Of a DNA stretch of 64,000 nt, positions 28,876-38,521 are shown in pieces. Numbering within the stretch: position 1 is the stretch's first letter; each line of letters starts with the position of its first letter. The stretch is from Pseudomonas putida. GTDB lineage: Bacteria; Pseudomonadota; Gammaproteobacteria; Pseudomonadales; Pseudomonadaceae. Location of the stretch: positions 3,550,501 through 3,614,500 of the forward strand of contig NZ_CP109603.1 of the NCBI RefSeq assembly GCF_025905425.1. Reading direction: 5' to 3'. The position numbers and the translations under genes were made by a program. Below the pieces are notes generated by a model. The model searched no databases and had not been told where the DNA came from. It saw nothing but the letters and a program-made list of their open reading frames with translations.

Positions 28876-31800
28876 TCAGGACGGCACCACCACCGCCTGC
28901 CCGCTCATGGCCAGGTCGACCAGCTCGCGGTTGGCCACTGCATACATCGCATAGTCAGTGCCGGTGGCATTGCGCAGGTCGTCCAGCATTGCGCGCCAGC
29001 GCTCGACCATCACCCGGTGCTGCTCGGCCCACAGCGCCACACGGGCATCCATGTCCTGCGGTGCATCGACCATCTGCAGCACGGAAATGGTGATCGCCCG
29101 CTGCTGCAGGTCGATGTCGTCGCGGAATGCCTCACGGGCCAGGGCCTGCCAGTTGTTTTCCACCGGCAGGTTGCTGATCTCCTGCAGGTACCAGGTCAGG
29201 TCCAGCGAGCTGCCAACGGCGAAGAACGCCTTGGCCACCTGCGCCGGGTCATGGCCGGTGACGTCAGCCGCCTCGATGATCGGCAACAGCGTGTACAGGT
29301 GGCTGGTACCGGCCACCATGCGGGCCAACAGTTCAGGTACACCGGCTTCGACGAAGGCCTGGTAGCGAACCATCCAGCGCTCGCGGGTCGGCCCTTCCAG
29401 CAGTTCGTCGAGCTTGAGCCCCAATTGCGCGATCTTCGGCCCGAAGTGCGCGGTGTCGCGCCCGGCGTCCTGCTCGTTGCGACGGCTGCGCAGGAACCAG
29501 CGGGTAGCGCGACGGCCCAGACGCATCAACTCGTCCATCAGGGTCAGCTGGATCTCGGCCGGAACCTGATAATCCAGCGCTTCGATCTGACGGAACCAGT
29601 GCGGCAGGTGGAAGATGTCACGCACGATCACATAGGCGCCCGCCACGTTGGCCGGGCTCATGCCAGTGGACTCTTTCAAGCGCTGGACAAACGTGATGCC
29701 CATGTTGTTGACCAGGTCGTTGGCGATCTGGGTGCTGACGATCTCGCGCTTCAGACGGTGGCGACGCATGGACTCGGCAAACTTGCTGACCAGCGACGGC
29801 GGGAACGCGGTCTCCATGTCGCGGGTCAGGTAGTCGTCATCCGGCACCAGCGACTTGAGCAGTTGCTCCTTGAGGTCGATCTTGCTGTACGAGATCAACA
29901 CCGACAGCTCGGCACGGGTCAGGCCTTGGCCAGCCGCCAGGCGCTCGGCCAGTTGCTCTTCGGACGGCAGGAACTCGATGGCACGGTCCAGCTTGCCACG
30001 CCCTTCCAGGTCCGCCATCAGGCGCTTGTATTCGGCAATCCGCTCGCGGGCGCGGCGGGCCGCCAAAGACAGCGCCTGGGTCTGCTTGTAGTTGTTGCCC
30101 AGCACCAGCGCGCCGACTTCTTCGGTCATGCTGCCGAGCAGCTGGTTACGCTGCTTCTCGGTCATGTCGCCACCCTGCACCACTTCATTGAGCAGGATCT
30201 TGATATTGACCTCGTGGTCCGAGCAGTCCACGCCGCCGGCGTTGTCGATGAAATCGGTGTTGGTCGCGCCGCCATTGAGGCCGAACTCGACCCGGCCAAG
30301 CTGGGTCATGCCCAGGTTGCCGCCCTCGCCCACCACCTTGCAGCGCAGCTCGTTGCCATTGACGCGCAAGGCGTCGTTGGCCTTGTCGCCGACATCGGCG
30401 TGGCTTTCGCTGCTGGCCTTGACATAGGTGCCGATGCCGCCGTTCCACAGCAGGTCGACCGGCGCCTTGAGCAGTGCATTAAGTAGCTCGGTCGGGGTCA
30501 GGCGGTCGGCTTCGATGGCGAAGCGTTCTTTCATCTGCGGGCTGATGGCAATGCTCTTGGCGCTGCGCGGGAAGATCCCGCCGCCTTCGGACATGATGCT
30601 GGTGTCGTAGTCGCTCCAGGCCGAACGCGGCAGGTCGAACAGGCGCTTGCGCTCGGCAAAGCTGTTGGCCGGCTCCGGGTTCGGGTCGATGAAGATGTGC
30701 AGGTGGTTGAACGCCGCCACCAGTTTGAGCTTGTCGGACATCAGCAAGCCGTTGCCGAACACGTCGCCGGCCATGTCGCCGACGCCGATCACGGTGATCG
30801 GGTCTTCCTGCACATTGATGCCGCGCTCGCGGAAGTGGCGCTGCACGCCCACCCAGGCGCCACGGGCGGTGATGCCCATCTTCTTGTGGTCATAACCGGC
30901 CGAGCCGCCCGAGGCAAAGGCGTCACCCAGCCAGAAGCCGTAGTCGATGGCAATGCCGTTGGCGATGTCGGAGAACGTCGCGGTGCCTTTGTCGGCAGCC
31001 ACCACCAGGTACGGGTCGTCATCGTCGTGCCGCACCACGTTGGCCGGCGGCACCACGCCACCGTCCTTGAGGTTGTCGGTGATGTCCAGCAGCCCGGAAA
31101 TGAAGATGCGGTAGCAGGCGATGCCTTCGGCGGCGATCTCGTCACGGCTGCCGCCCAGGGGCAGGCGGCGCGGCAGGAAGCCACCCTTGGCGCCGACCGG
31201 CACGATGACCGAGTTCTTCACCTGCTGGGCCTTGACCAGGCCGAGCACCTCGGTGCGGAAGTCTTCTTCGCGGTCCGACCAGCGAAGGCCGCCGCGGGCA
31301 ACGTTGCCAAAGCGCAGGTGCACGCCCTCGACCCGTGGCGAATAGACGAAGATCTCGAACTTGGGTACCGGCTTTGGCAGCTCGGGGATCAGCTTGGGGT
31401 TGAACTTGAAGCTGAAGTACGACTTGTTTTGGCCGCTGGCGTCCGGCTGGTAGAAGTTGGTACGCAGGGTGGCCTTGATCAGGTCCAGGTAGCGACGCAG
31501 GATGCGGTCCTCGTTGAGCACCTGAACATCGTCCAAGGCGCTCAGGATCGCGTGCTCCAGGCGTTGCTGCTTGTCGTCCAGGTCGTCCTGGGTGAGCTTG
31601 CGCGCCAGGTAGAAGCGGGTCTTGAACAACCGGGTCAGCTCGCGGGCGATGTCGGTGTGGTTGTTCAGGGTACTGGCGATGTAGCCCAGGTCGAAGCCCA
31701 GGCGGATCTGCTTGAGGTAGCGGGCATACGCGCGCAGCAGTGCCACATCGCGCCATGGCAGGCCGGCGGTCAGCACCAGGCGGTTAAAGGCGTCGTTCTC

Positions 31801-33741
31801 GGCGTCGCCGCGGACAATATGGATGAACGCATCCTGCAAGGTGTCGTTGAGCTGCTGGATATCCAGGCTCAGGCCTTCGCTGTAAGTGAAGGCGAAGTCA
31901 TGGATCCAGTACTCACGGCCATTGGCGTGACGCAGGCGATACGGGAACTCGCCCAGTACGCGCAAACCGAGGTTTTCCAAAATCGGCAGGACATCGGACA
32001 GCGCCAGCGGCGTGTCGGCGTGGTACAGCTTGCAATGCAGGGTACGCTCGCCAACCTGGGTCAGCGGCTGGTAGAAACTCATGGCCAGCGGCTTGCTTTC
32101 GGACAGCCCCAGCACATGCTGCAGGTCGACCACGGCCGAATGCGCAGCAAAGCGCTCGCGGTAGCCCGCCGGGAAGCCTTTGGGGAAGTCCGCCAGGATA
32201 TTGGTGCCCTGGGCTTCGCCGAAATTCTCCACCACCAGGGTTGAGTAGTCGTCGTGCCACGAGCGGCACGCCTGGATCACTTCGTTTTCCAGTAGTTGCG
32301 GGTCGATGTCGATGCGGTTCTTGGGGTCGACCCGCAGAATCAACTGCACCCGCGCCAGTACCGACTCGGAGAAGAAGGTCCAGAACTCGCAATCGCTGGC
32401 TTTGAGGCGCTCCATCAGCACCTGCTGGATCTTCTGCCGCACTTCAGTGGAGTAGATTTCACGCGGCACATAAGCCAGGCAATAGCAGAAGCGGCCGTAA
32501 GGGTCCTTGCGCAGGAACACGCGGATCTTGTTGCGCTCCTGGATCTGCACGATGGACATGACTGTGCTGAACAGCTCGTCGATCGGCGTCTGGAACAGGT
32601 CGTCGCGCGGCAGCACTTCTAGCACCTGGGCCAGTTCCTTGCCCAAGTGCGCCTTGGGATCGAAGCCCGAGCGGCGCTCCACTTCGGCAACTTTCACCCG
32701 AATGTAGGGGATGGCATGCACGCTCTCGCCATACACCGTAGAGGTGTACAGGCCCATGAAGCGGTGCTCCTTGACCACCTTGCCGTCGGCGTCCAGCTGG
32801 CGGATCGACACGTAGTCCGGGTAGGCCGGGCGGTGCACACGGCTGGGCAGCGCGGCCTTGGCGAAGGACAACAGCAGCGGCTCGTTGAGGTAGGCCACGG
32901 CGTAGTCTTCGATACGCAGTTCTTCAGGCGTCAGCCCTACGCGCAAACGCCGCGGCAGGCCGAGGAAGGACTGCTCGTCATAGACCATCTGGCCGCCATC
33001 GCTGCCGCCCTGAACGGTGAACTCTTCGTAGCCCAGGAAGGTGAAATGGTTGTCCAGCAGCCACTCGAGAAACGCCTTTACCTCGCCTTTGTCATGCTGC
33101 GCCGGGCCGAAGGCGGTCTGCTCTACCTTCGCCACGACGTCGCGCAGCTTGGCCTTCATCGGCTCGAAGTCGGCTACCACCACACGCACTTCGGCCAGCA
33201 CCTGCTCGATCTCGCGGGCCAAAACCGTCAGTTCGGCGGCGTTGGCGCAACGGTCGATCTCCAGGTACATCAGCGACTCATGGCGCACACCCTCGCCGTG
33301 GGTACCCTTGGGCAGCAGCTCAAGCAGCTCGCCTTTGGCGCCACGGCGCACGCTCAGGACCGTGGTCTGCAAGGTGTGGATGCTGTAGCCGCGACGGTTG
33401 AGCTCGGTGCGCACCGAGTCGACCAGAAACGGCAAGTCGTGGTGCAACACCTCGACCACGGTGTGGGTCGACTGCCAGCCATTGCGTTCGTAATCTGGGT
33501 TGTACACCCGCACTTGGGGTTGTTCGGCGTCAAAGCGCTCGATGATGCGCCAGGCAGAAAGGGTACAGCCAGCCAGGTCGGAAAGCCTGCGCTGGGTGAG
33601 TTCGTCCAGAGAAATGATGCCGAAGAACTGTTCGGCGAACAGCGCCACTTGTGGCAGTGCCTGCTCGCTGATGTGCTGCGCCAGAGCCGCTTGCAGTTGA
33701 TGCTGGAAGTCGGCCTTGCTGGCTGCGGTGAAAAACGCCAT
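28876..33741 (-). CDS. gdhB: NAD-specific glutamate dehydrogenase, large (180-kDa) type
   Basis: 1621 residues from the ATG at 33741 (MAFFTAASKADFQHQLQ), the full size of the L-GDH180 class. N-terminal ACT-like regulatory modules precede the catalytic core (GGLRWSDREEDFRTEVLGLV; later VGAKGGFLPRR with the Lys region) and a C-terminal helical part. It oxidises glutamate to 2-oxoglutarate with NAD and is used mainly in amino-acid catabolism; arginine activates it in P. aeruginosa. It is a monocistronic gene, and its coding frame is intact over all 4.9 kb. Confidence 0.96.
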   Translation of the reverse strand: MAFFTAASKADFQHQLQAALAQHISEQALPQVALFAEQFFGIISLDELTQRRLSDLAGCTLSAWRIIERFDAEQPQVRVYNPDYERNGWQSTHTVVEVLHHDLPFLVDSVRTELNRRGYSIHTLQTTVLSVRRGAKGELLELLPKGTHGEGVRHESLMYLEIDRCANAAELTVLAREIEQVLAEVRVVVADFEPMKAKLRDVVAKVEQTAFGPAQHDKGEVKAFLEWLLDNHFTFLGYEEFTVQGGSDGGQMVYDEQSFLGLPRRLRVGLTPEELRIEDYAVAYLNEPLLLSFAKAALPSRVHRPAYPDYVSIRQLDADGKVVKEHRFMGLYTSTVYGESVHAIPYIRVKVAEVERRSGFDPKAHLGKELAQVLEVLPRDDLFQTPIDELFSTVMSIVQIQERNKIRVFLRKDPYGRFCYCLAYVPREIYSTEVRQKIQQVLMERLKASDCEFWTFFSESVLARVQLILRVDPKNRIDIDPQLLENEVIQACRSWHDDYSTLVVENFGEAQGTNILADFPKGFPAGYRERFAAHSAVVDLQHVLGLSESKPLAMSFYQPLTQVGERTLHCKLYHADTPLALSDVLPILENLGLRVLGEFPYRLRHANGREYWIHDFAFTYSEGLSLDIQQLNDTLQDAFIHIVRGDAENDAFNRLVLTAGLPWRDVALLRAYARYLKQIRLGFDLGYIASTLNNHTDIARELTRLFKTRFYLARKLTQDDLDDKQQRLEHAILSALDDVQVLNEDRILRRYLDLIKATLRTNFYQPDASGQNKSYFSFKFNPKLIPELPKPVPKFEIFVYSPRVEGVHLRFGNVARGGLRWSDREEDFRTEVLGLVKAQQVKNSVIVPVGAKGGFLPRRLPLGGSRDEIAAEGIACYRIFISGLLDITDNLKDGGVVPPANVVRHDDDDPYLVVAADKGTATFSDIANGIAIDYGFWLGDAFASGGSAGYDHKKMGITARGAWVGVQRHFRERGINVQEDPITVIGVGDMAGDVFGNGLLMSDKLKLVAAFNHLHIFIDPNPEPANSFAERKRLFDLPRSAWSDYDTSIMSEGGGIFPRSAKSIAISPQMKERFAIEADRLTPTELLNALLKAPVDLLWNGGIGTYVKASSESHADVGDKANDALRVNGNELRCKVVGEGGNLGMTQLGRVEFGLNGGATNTDFIDNAGGVDCSDHEVNIKILLNEVVQGGDMTEKQRNQLLGSMTEEVGALVLGNNYKQTQALSLAARRARERIAEYKRLMADLEGRGKLDRAIEFLPSEEQLAERLAAGQGLTRAELSVLISYSKIDLKEQLLKSLVPDDDYLTRDMETAFPPSLVSKFAESMRRHRLKREIVSTQIANDLVNNMGITFVQRLKESTGMSPANVAGAYVIVRDIFHLPHWFRQIEALDYQVPAEIQLTLMDELMRLGRRATRWFLRSRRNEQDAGRDTAHFGPKIAQLGLKLDELLEGPTRERWMVRYQAFVEAGVPELLARMVAGTSHLYTLLPIIEAADVTGHDPAQVAKAFFAVGSSLDLTWYLQEISNLPVENNWQALAREAFRDDIDLQQRAITISVLQMVDAPQDMDARVALWAEQHRVMVERWRAMLDDLRNATGTDYAMYAVANRELVDLAMSGQAVVVPS

Positions 33742-34072
33742 CTGTGGTACTCCGCTTGGGCTTTGTAATAATTGAAGCGTCGCTCGCGTGCGCCGTGTAC
33801 GGATCAACGATAGCCAACCCGTGGCAAGGCGGACGGTTATAACCAGGCGTTGAACGTGCAAAGCACGCCCAGGTCTCGCCGAAGCTTAACGACTGAGTAG
33901 TCACCAACGCTTGCAGCGCTGCGACAATTTCGGTCAAGGGGCGGTAACTTTACGTTTATGGATGCCTGCAAGACTGTCAGAATTCCCTTCCGTTTCCTTT
34001 GACCTGAGCCTGTTCATGCAAATCAAGACCGCCCTGCTCTTCGCCACCCCTTGCGATGACGAGGAAGACAAC
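33742..34072. other. 331-bp region between gdhB and a small unknown gene
   Basis: Holds the divergent promoters of gdhB and the 98-residue gene. A 10-base palindrome GGTTATAACC lies at 33835-33844, about 95 bp upstream of gdhB. I see no gene. An in-frame upward extension of the small gene lacks a good ribosome binding site. Confidence 0.6.
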
Positions 34073-34369
34073 ATGGCGACCCTCTGCTGCCACAGCGACA
34101 AGGGTCAGATGTTCCTGCTTACCCGCTATCCGGATGAAGACACGGTCGACCTGACCCTGGATGACGAGCCCTCGACGCTGGATGGACTGAAAGTGACGCT
34201 GACCGCCCAGCGCCTGCTGATCGAAGTGGCGGCCGGGGATCGCGATGCGCTGAGGGGGGATGAAGCGCTGGAGATCATCCTGACCAGCGAGCTGAGCGAC
34301 ATGGACGAGGTGAAGGAGACACTGCAGAACATTCTTGAGGGGACGGGGACGTTTGTCTGCGAGGTTTGA
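34073..34369 (+). CDS. Small conserved hypothetical protein
   Basis: 98 residues from the ATG at 34073, chosen for the strong GAGGAAG site 5 bases upstream. It is acidic, with no signal peptide or membrane helix. The sequence (MATLCCHSDKGQMFLLTRYP...) suggests a short alpha/beta fold. I do not recognise a family. It lies between gdhB and a REP element with no operon partner. The codon use and GC match its neighbours, so it looks native and not recently acquired. Confidence 0.7.
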   Translation: MATLCCHSDKGQMFLLTRYPDEDTVDLTLDDEPSTLDGLKVTLTAQRLLIEVAAGDRDALRGDEALEIILTSELSDMDEVKETLQNILEGTGTFVCEV

Positions 34370-34426
34370 GGGAGCAGCCCGGTGGGAGCAACTGTTTTGC
34401 TCGGGTTTGTAAAGACGGCGTGCCCC

Positions 34427-34515
34427 CTGTGGGAGCGGGCTTGTCCCGCGAACACGGGCGAAGCCCGTGCCATCCACCCCGGCGGCTGCTTCGCGGGACA
34501 AGCCCGCTCCCACAG
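34427..34515. repeat. P. putida-type REP pair (BIME)
   Basis: Inverted 26-base arms starting CTGTGGGAGCGGGCTTGTCC around an inner CACGGGC / GCCCGTG repeat. It has the same architecture as the element at 6827-6911, with one base changed in each arm compensating the pair (TGTCCC / GGGACA). Confidence 0.93.
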
Positions 34516-34558
34516 GGGTCTGGGCGGGCTTTAAAGATGGCGAGCAAGAAAGCTGCTC

Positions 34559-35476
34559 TTACCTGACCGCCATGCCAGCGCGAGTCTGCTCCAGCTGCGC
34601 CTCAAACCACTGCAACACCGCCGTGCAGGCCGGGTGCGCCGCCCCGCTGTCGCGCAACCAAAGTGCATACACCCCACCGGTCTTCAGCGGCTCGCCAAAC
34701 GGCACGATCAGGTCACCCCGGGCCAGCGCATCGTGCGCCAGCACCTGGTCTGTCATGGCCACACCCAGGCCGCGCGCGGCGGCATCCAGCGCTAGGTCGT
34801 CAAGGTTGAACATCAGGTGCTTGTAACTGCGCTCGGGGCGATCCTGATGCGCCTGCAGCCACAGGGTCCACTCATGGCGCGCGGTCGAGCCGTGGATCAG
34901 CGCATGATCACCTAGCGCGTGCAGCGAACGTGGCGGTAACTGTCCGTCGCCCAGGCGCGGCGCACAGACCGGGACCAGGTACTCATCGAACAACACCGTC
35001 AACGGCCGCTCATCAAGGCCATCACGCAAGTACAGCACATACGCATCGCAGTCCCCGCTGGTTTCCACCACCTCCCCGCTCACGGTCTCGATCGACAGGC
35101 ATAACGACGGATTCAGCGCATAAAAGCTGCTCAGCCTGGGCAGCAACCAGCGCACCGCCAACGAAACGAAAATACGGATACGAAACGGTCGGTCCACGGG
35201 CGCCGGCGAAAGCCGTTGCGCCAAAGCCCGCAGGTCGTTCAGGGCTTCGAATGCCACCGCATAGACATCACGGCCATGTTCTGTCAGCGCCACTTTGCGG
35301 CTGGTGCGATCAAACAGCGCCACACCGTAATGCTCCTCCAACTGCTGAACCTGGCGGCTGATCGCGCTCTGGGTCAGGTGCAACTGCCTGGCAGCCTCGG
35401 TAAAGCTGCTGCTGTCCGCTACGTGGATGAGCGCCTGAAGGGCTTGAAGCGAGGGAACACGAAAGATTTTATCCAT
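34559..35476 (-). CDS. LysR-family transcriptional regulator (GcvA-like)
   Basis: 305 residues from the ATG at 35476 (MDKIFRVPSLQALQALIHVA); a TTG three codons upstream is possible. The N-terminal winged helix-turn-helix is clear (SSSFTEAARQLHLTQSAISRQ), followed by an effector-binding domain. It is divergent from the FAD oxidoreductase, 127 bp away, which is the usual layout for a LysR regulator and its target. The gap contains a TTCA-N8-TGAA inverted repeat (35481-35496) and the palindrome TAACGTTA (35505-35512) as possible operator parts. The inducer is unknown. Confidence 0.88.
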   Translation of the reverse strand: MDKIFRVPSLQALQALIHVADSSSFTEAARQLHLTQSAISRQVQQLEEHYGVALFDRTSRKVALTEHGRDVYAVAFEALNDLRALAQRLSPAPVDRPFRIRIFVSLAVRWLLPRLSSFYALNPSLCLSIETVSGEVVETSGDCDAYVLYLRDGLDERPLTVLFDEYLVPVCAPRLGDGQLPPRSLHALGDHALIHGSTARHEWTLWLQAHQDRPERSYKHLMFNLDDLALDAAARGLGVAMTDQVLAHDALARGDLIVPFGEPLKTGGVYALWLRDSGAAHPACTAVLQWFEAQLEQTRAGMAVR

Positions 35477-35603
35477 GCGTTTCAAGAATAGCTGAATGAA
35501 ATATTAACGTTAGAAACACAGCCACAGCCCTCGTAAATTAGGCCCTGAAGGCGCACCCAAGACAAACACCGATTACCCGTGCGCATTGATTGTGGAGAAG
35601 CTG

Positions 35604-36908
35604 ATGGCAATCGACAACCGCTGTGGATGGATTGCGCTGGCGGGCGAGTCTGCCCCGCACCCGCGCCTCGAAGGCCAGCACACCTGCGACTGGCTGATCA
35701 TCGGCGGCGGCATCACCGGCCTCGCTGCCGCCCACACACTGGCCGCACGCTTCCCGGGGCAACGCATCGTCCTGCTTGACCGGCAACGCGTGGCCCAGGG
35801 CGCTTCGGCACGCAACTCGGGCTTTGCCGTCAGCCATGAGCTGCCCTCGCCCGACGAATTGCTCGGCAACCCCGGTTTTGCCAGCTTTGAAGTGGCCTCG
35901 CGCATTGGTGTGGCTGCGGCCCAAGAGGTGCGCCAGCGTATCGCCGAACTGGGCATCGCCTGCGAGTACGATGACGGTGGGTACCACTTCGCCGTGCATC
36001 GGCCCGCACACTTGCAACAGGCCGAGGCCGTGATTCGCACACTCGAAGCCGTTGGCGCCAGCGCCCGCTACCTGGAAGGCGAAGCCCTGCAACAACGCCT
36101 AGGCAGCGGTTTCTACACCCGCGCCATCCATTGCGCCGGCGGCAACGCACTGCTGCAACCGGCAAAGTATGTGCGGGGCCTGGCGGACAGCCTGCCCAAA
36201 TCGGTGGACGTTTACGAGCACAGCGCGGTGCAAAACCTTCGCCGCGCCGGGCAAGGCTGGCAGGCCCGCACTGATACTGGCGTGATCAACGCCACCCAGG
36301 TGCTAGCCTGCGTCGGCGCGTTTTTGCCCAGGGTCGGCGTGCACCAGAGCGGCACCTTCCCGCTGGAACTGAGCGCCAGCATCACCCGCCCACTCACGGA
36401 GCCTCGCTGGCAAAGCCTGTTCGGCGAGCGCACCTGGGGCGTGCTGTCGACCTTGCCGGGCGGCGCCACCCTGCGCCTGCTGCCGCGCCGACGGCTGCTG
36501 ATTCGCAACACCGTGGAGTACCGCCAGCGCGACCTCAATGGCGCGCAACTGCAGGCCCGCCGGCAACAGCATCTGCAAGGGCTGGAAAAGCGCTTCCCCG
36601 GGCTGTCCGCCAAGGACCTCGAATACACCTGGACCGGCCACCTGAGCGGCACCCGTTCCGGCGAGCCTTGCTTCGCGCGGATCGATGAAGGGCTGCATGC
36701 CGTGGCCGGCTGCAATGGTTCGGGGGTCGCGCGCGGCACGCTGTGGGGCAGGCTGCTGGTTGACATGGCCAGCGCCTCGACCTCAGCGCTGCTCACCGAC
36801 GTGCTCGGCCAGGCCCAACCCGGTTACCTGCCGCCCCGCCCGTTCTTCGATATCGGCGCATCCCTGCGCATGGCCTGGGAAGTGCGCCGCGCGCGGCTAG
36901 AACGTTGA
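35604..36908 (+). CDS. FAD-dependent oxidoreductase, DAO family (OrdL/PuuB-like)
   Basis: 434 residues from the ATG at 35604 (GGAGAAG just upstream). The dinucleotide-binding motif DWLIIGGGITGLAAAH sits near residue 33, and the C-terminal segment has HAVAGCNGSGVARG typical of D-amino-acid-oxidase-fold enzymes. Relatives oxidise amines such as gamma-glutamylputrescine or N-methyl amino acids. A PotF-like polyamine-binding protein follows 43 bp downstream, so a polyamine-related amine is the best guess. The exact substrate is not shown. Confidence 0.85.
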   Translation: MAIDNRCGWIALAGESAPHPRLEGQHTCDWLIIGGGITGLAAAHTLAARFPGQRIVLLDRQRVAQGASARNSGFAVSHELPSPDELLGNPGFASFEVASRIGVAAAQEVRQRIAELGIACEYDDGGYHFAVHRPAHLQQAEAVIRTLEAVGASARYLEGEALQQRLGSGFYTRAIHCAGGNALLQPAKYVRGLADSLPKSVDVYEHSAVQNLRRAGQGWQARTDTGVINATQVLACVGAFLPRVGVHQSGTFPLELSASITRPLTEPRWQSLFGERTWGVLSTLPGGATLRLLPRRRLLIRNTVEYRQRDLNGAQLQARRQQHLQGLEKRFPGLSAKDLEYTWTGHLSGTRSGEPCFARIDEGLHAVAGCNGSGVARGTLWGRLLVDMASASTSALLTDVLGQAQPGYLPPRPFFDIGASLRMAWEVRRARLER

Positions 36909-36954
36909 CCGCCATGAGTACTTGCGCACACTTACAACAACAGAGGGCAAGATG

Positions 36955-38040
36955 ATGAAACGTACCTGCATGGCCGTGCTGTCCGCGGCGTTGTTCAGCC
37001 TGACGGCCCAGGCCGCCGAGTCGGTGAATATCGCCAACTGGAGCGGCTACATTGCCGATGACACCTTGGCAGAATTCGCCCGCCGCACCGGCATCCAGCC
37101 CACCTACGACCTGATCGACAGCAACGAGACGACCGAGGCCAAGCTGATGACCGGCGGCAGCGGCTACGACCTGGTCAGCCCGTCCAACCATTTTCTGCCC
37201 AGGCTGATCAAGGCCGGCGCCATCCAGGAGCTCGACCGCAGCAAGCTGCCCAACTGGCACAATCTCGACCCCAAGCTGATGCAGCTGCTGGAAACCAGCG
37301 ACCCTGGCAACCGCCATGCCATCCCCTACATGTGGGTGACCACGGGCATCGGCTACAACATCGACAAGATCAAGGCCATCTTCGGCAATACCGATGTCAC
37401 CCAGTCTTGGCAAATGCTGTTCAACCCGGAAAACATCCGCAAACTCAGTGCCTGCGGCGTGGCGTTCCTCGACAACCCGACGCAGGTGTTGCCCATCACC
37501 CTCAAGGTATTGGGGCTCGACCCGCACAGCCAGCGCCCTGAAGACCTGAAACAAGCCGAAGCGGCGCTCATGGCGATTCGCCCTTCGATCAGCTACTTCC
37601 ATCAGTCCAAGTACGTCAGCGACCTGGCCAACGGCAACATCTGCGTCGCGATCGGCTTCAGCGGCGATGTACTGCAGGCAATGAACAGCGCGCAGCAGGC
37701 GAACAACGGCGTGCACCTGGGCTACAGCATCCCCCGTGAAGGTTCGACAGTAGCGGTGGACATGGTGGTCATACCAAAAGCTGCGCCGCACCTGGATGCG
37801 GCCTATGCCTACCTGAACTACCTGCTCGACCCCCAGGTCATGGCGCATATCAGCAACGCGGTGAAGTACCCCAATGGCAATGCGGCGTCATTGCCGTATG
37901 TGGACCCGGTACTGCGCGACAACCCTGCGGTGTACCCACCCCAGGCCGTGCTGGATACGCTGTTCCCGATCCAGACCTTGTCACCGGCGGGCATGCGCTT
38001 GAGCACCCGTTTGTGGACCCGGGTGATCAGCGGCAAGTGA
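36955..38040 (+). CDS. Periplasmic polyamine-binding protein, PotF/SpuD-like
   Basis: 361 residues. Two adjacent ATGs (36952, 36955) are possible; AGAGGG spaces better to the second. A signal peptide (MKRTCMAVLSAALFSLTAQA) precedes VNIANWSGYIADDTLAEF, the family's conserved start, and the protein ends RLWTRVISGK as PotF proteins do. It should capture putrescine, spermidine or a related amine in the periplasm. No permease or ATPase gene is adjacent, so it must use a transporter elsewhere or act as a sensor. Confidence 0.87.
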   Translation: MKRTCMAVLSAALFSLTAQAAESVNIANWSGYIADDTLAEFARRTGIQPTYDLIDSNETTEAKLMTGGSGYDLVSPSNHFLPRLIKAGAIQELDRSKLPNWHNLDPKLMQLLETSDPGNRHAIPYMWVTTGIGYNIDKIKAIFGNTDVTQSWQMLFNPENIRKLSACGVAFLDNPTQVLPITLKVLGLDPHSQRPEDLKQAEAALMAIRPSISYFHQSKYVSDLANGNICVAIGFSGDVLQAMNSAQQANNGVHLGYSIPREGSTVAVDMVVIPKAAPHLDAAYAYLNYLLDPQVMAHISNAVKYPNGNAASLPYVDPVLRDNPAVYPPQAVLDTLFPIQTLSPAGMRLSTRLWTRVISGK

Positions 38041-38058
38041 GCGATGCGGGGGCTCCGG

Positions 38059-38424
38059 TTACTCGACGAACTCGACGTAACTGGATTCCCCACCCCCTGT
38101 CGCGCCCGACAACCAGCCCCAAACGAAGTGCAGCGTGGTACGACCGGCGTGATCCACCCCTAGCGTACCGCGCGACCAGCCAGCCAGCATTTCACCCTCC
38201 GTGGTTAAACACTGAAAAAGCAGTTCGAGGGTGTCGGGGCCTGTCACCCGGCCTACCTGGCTGCCGATACGGATACGGCCGCCCTGGTAATGGCTGGTAA
38301 TAGCGCCTTCGTCGACAAAATAATGAAAAATCGTGCCCGTGCCTGATAACCCTTGTGTGTTGTTCGCTACCGCGAATCGGCGATTGTGCAAGCGCTCGCC
38401 GACCTGTGAATTCGCATTCTCCAT
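38059..38424 (-). CDS. Conserved hypothetical protein (family often labelled N-acetylglutamate synthase)
   Basis: 121 residues from the ATG at 38424 (MENANSQVGERLHNRRFAVA). It matches a small bacterial family with the pattern LxxRRFxxxxNxxG...FHYF...GGRIRxG...GWxxGxxxxGxSxVEF, frequently annotated as N-acetylglutamate synthase. It has none of the GNAT acetyltransferase features, so that name is not supported. The fold looks like an all-beta barrel. There is no operon partner. It lies convergent to the PotF-like gene, 18 bp apart. Confidence 0.72.
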   Translation of the reverse strand: MENANSQVGERLHNRRFAVANNTQGLSGTGTIFHYFVDEGAITSHYQGGRIRIGSQVGRVTGPDTLELLFQCLTTEGEMLAGWSRGTLGVDHAGRTTLHFVWGWLSGATGGGESSYVEFVE

Positions 38425-38521
38425 CAGTGTCGTGTCCTTCCAGTGAGAGATCCATTCCAGCCTGTGCACACCTTAAACCAGAACGATCCCTGCTGGGCGT
38501 ATTGCGCGGTTGTATGACCTG

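Noticed and set aside
30697..33768. Long plus-strand frames (515 and 373 codons) opposite gdhB
   Set aside because: Both lie wholly within the intact gdhB coding sequence and show no motif.
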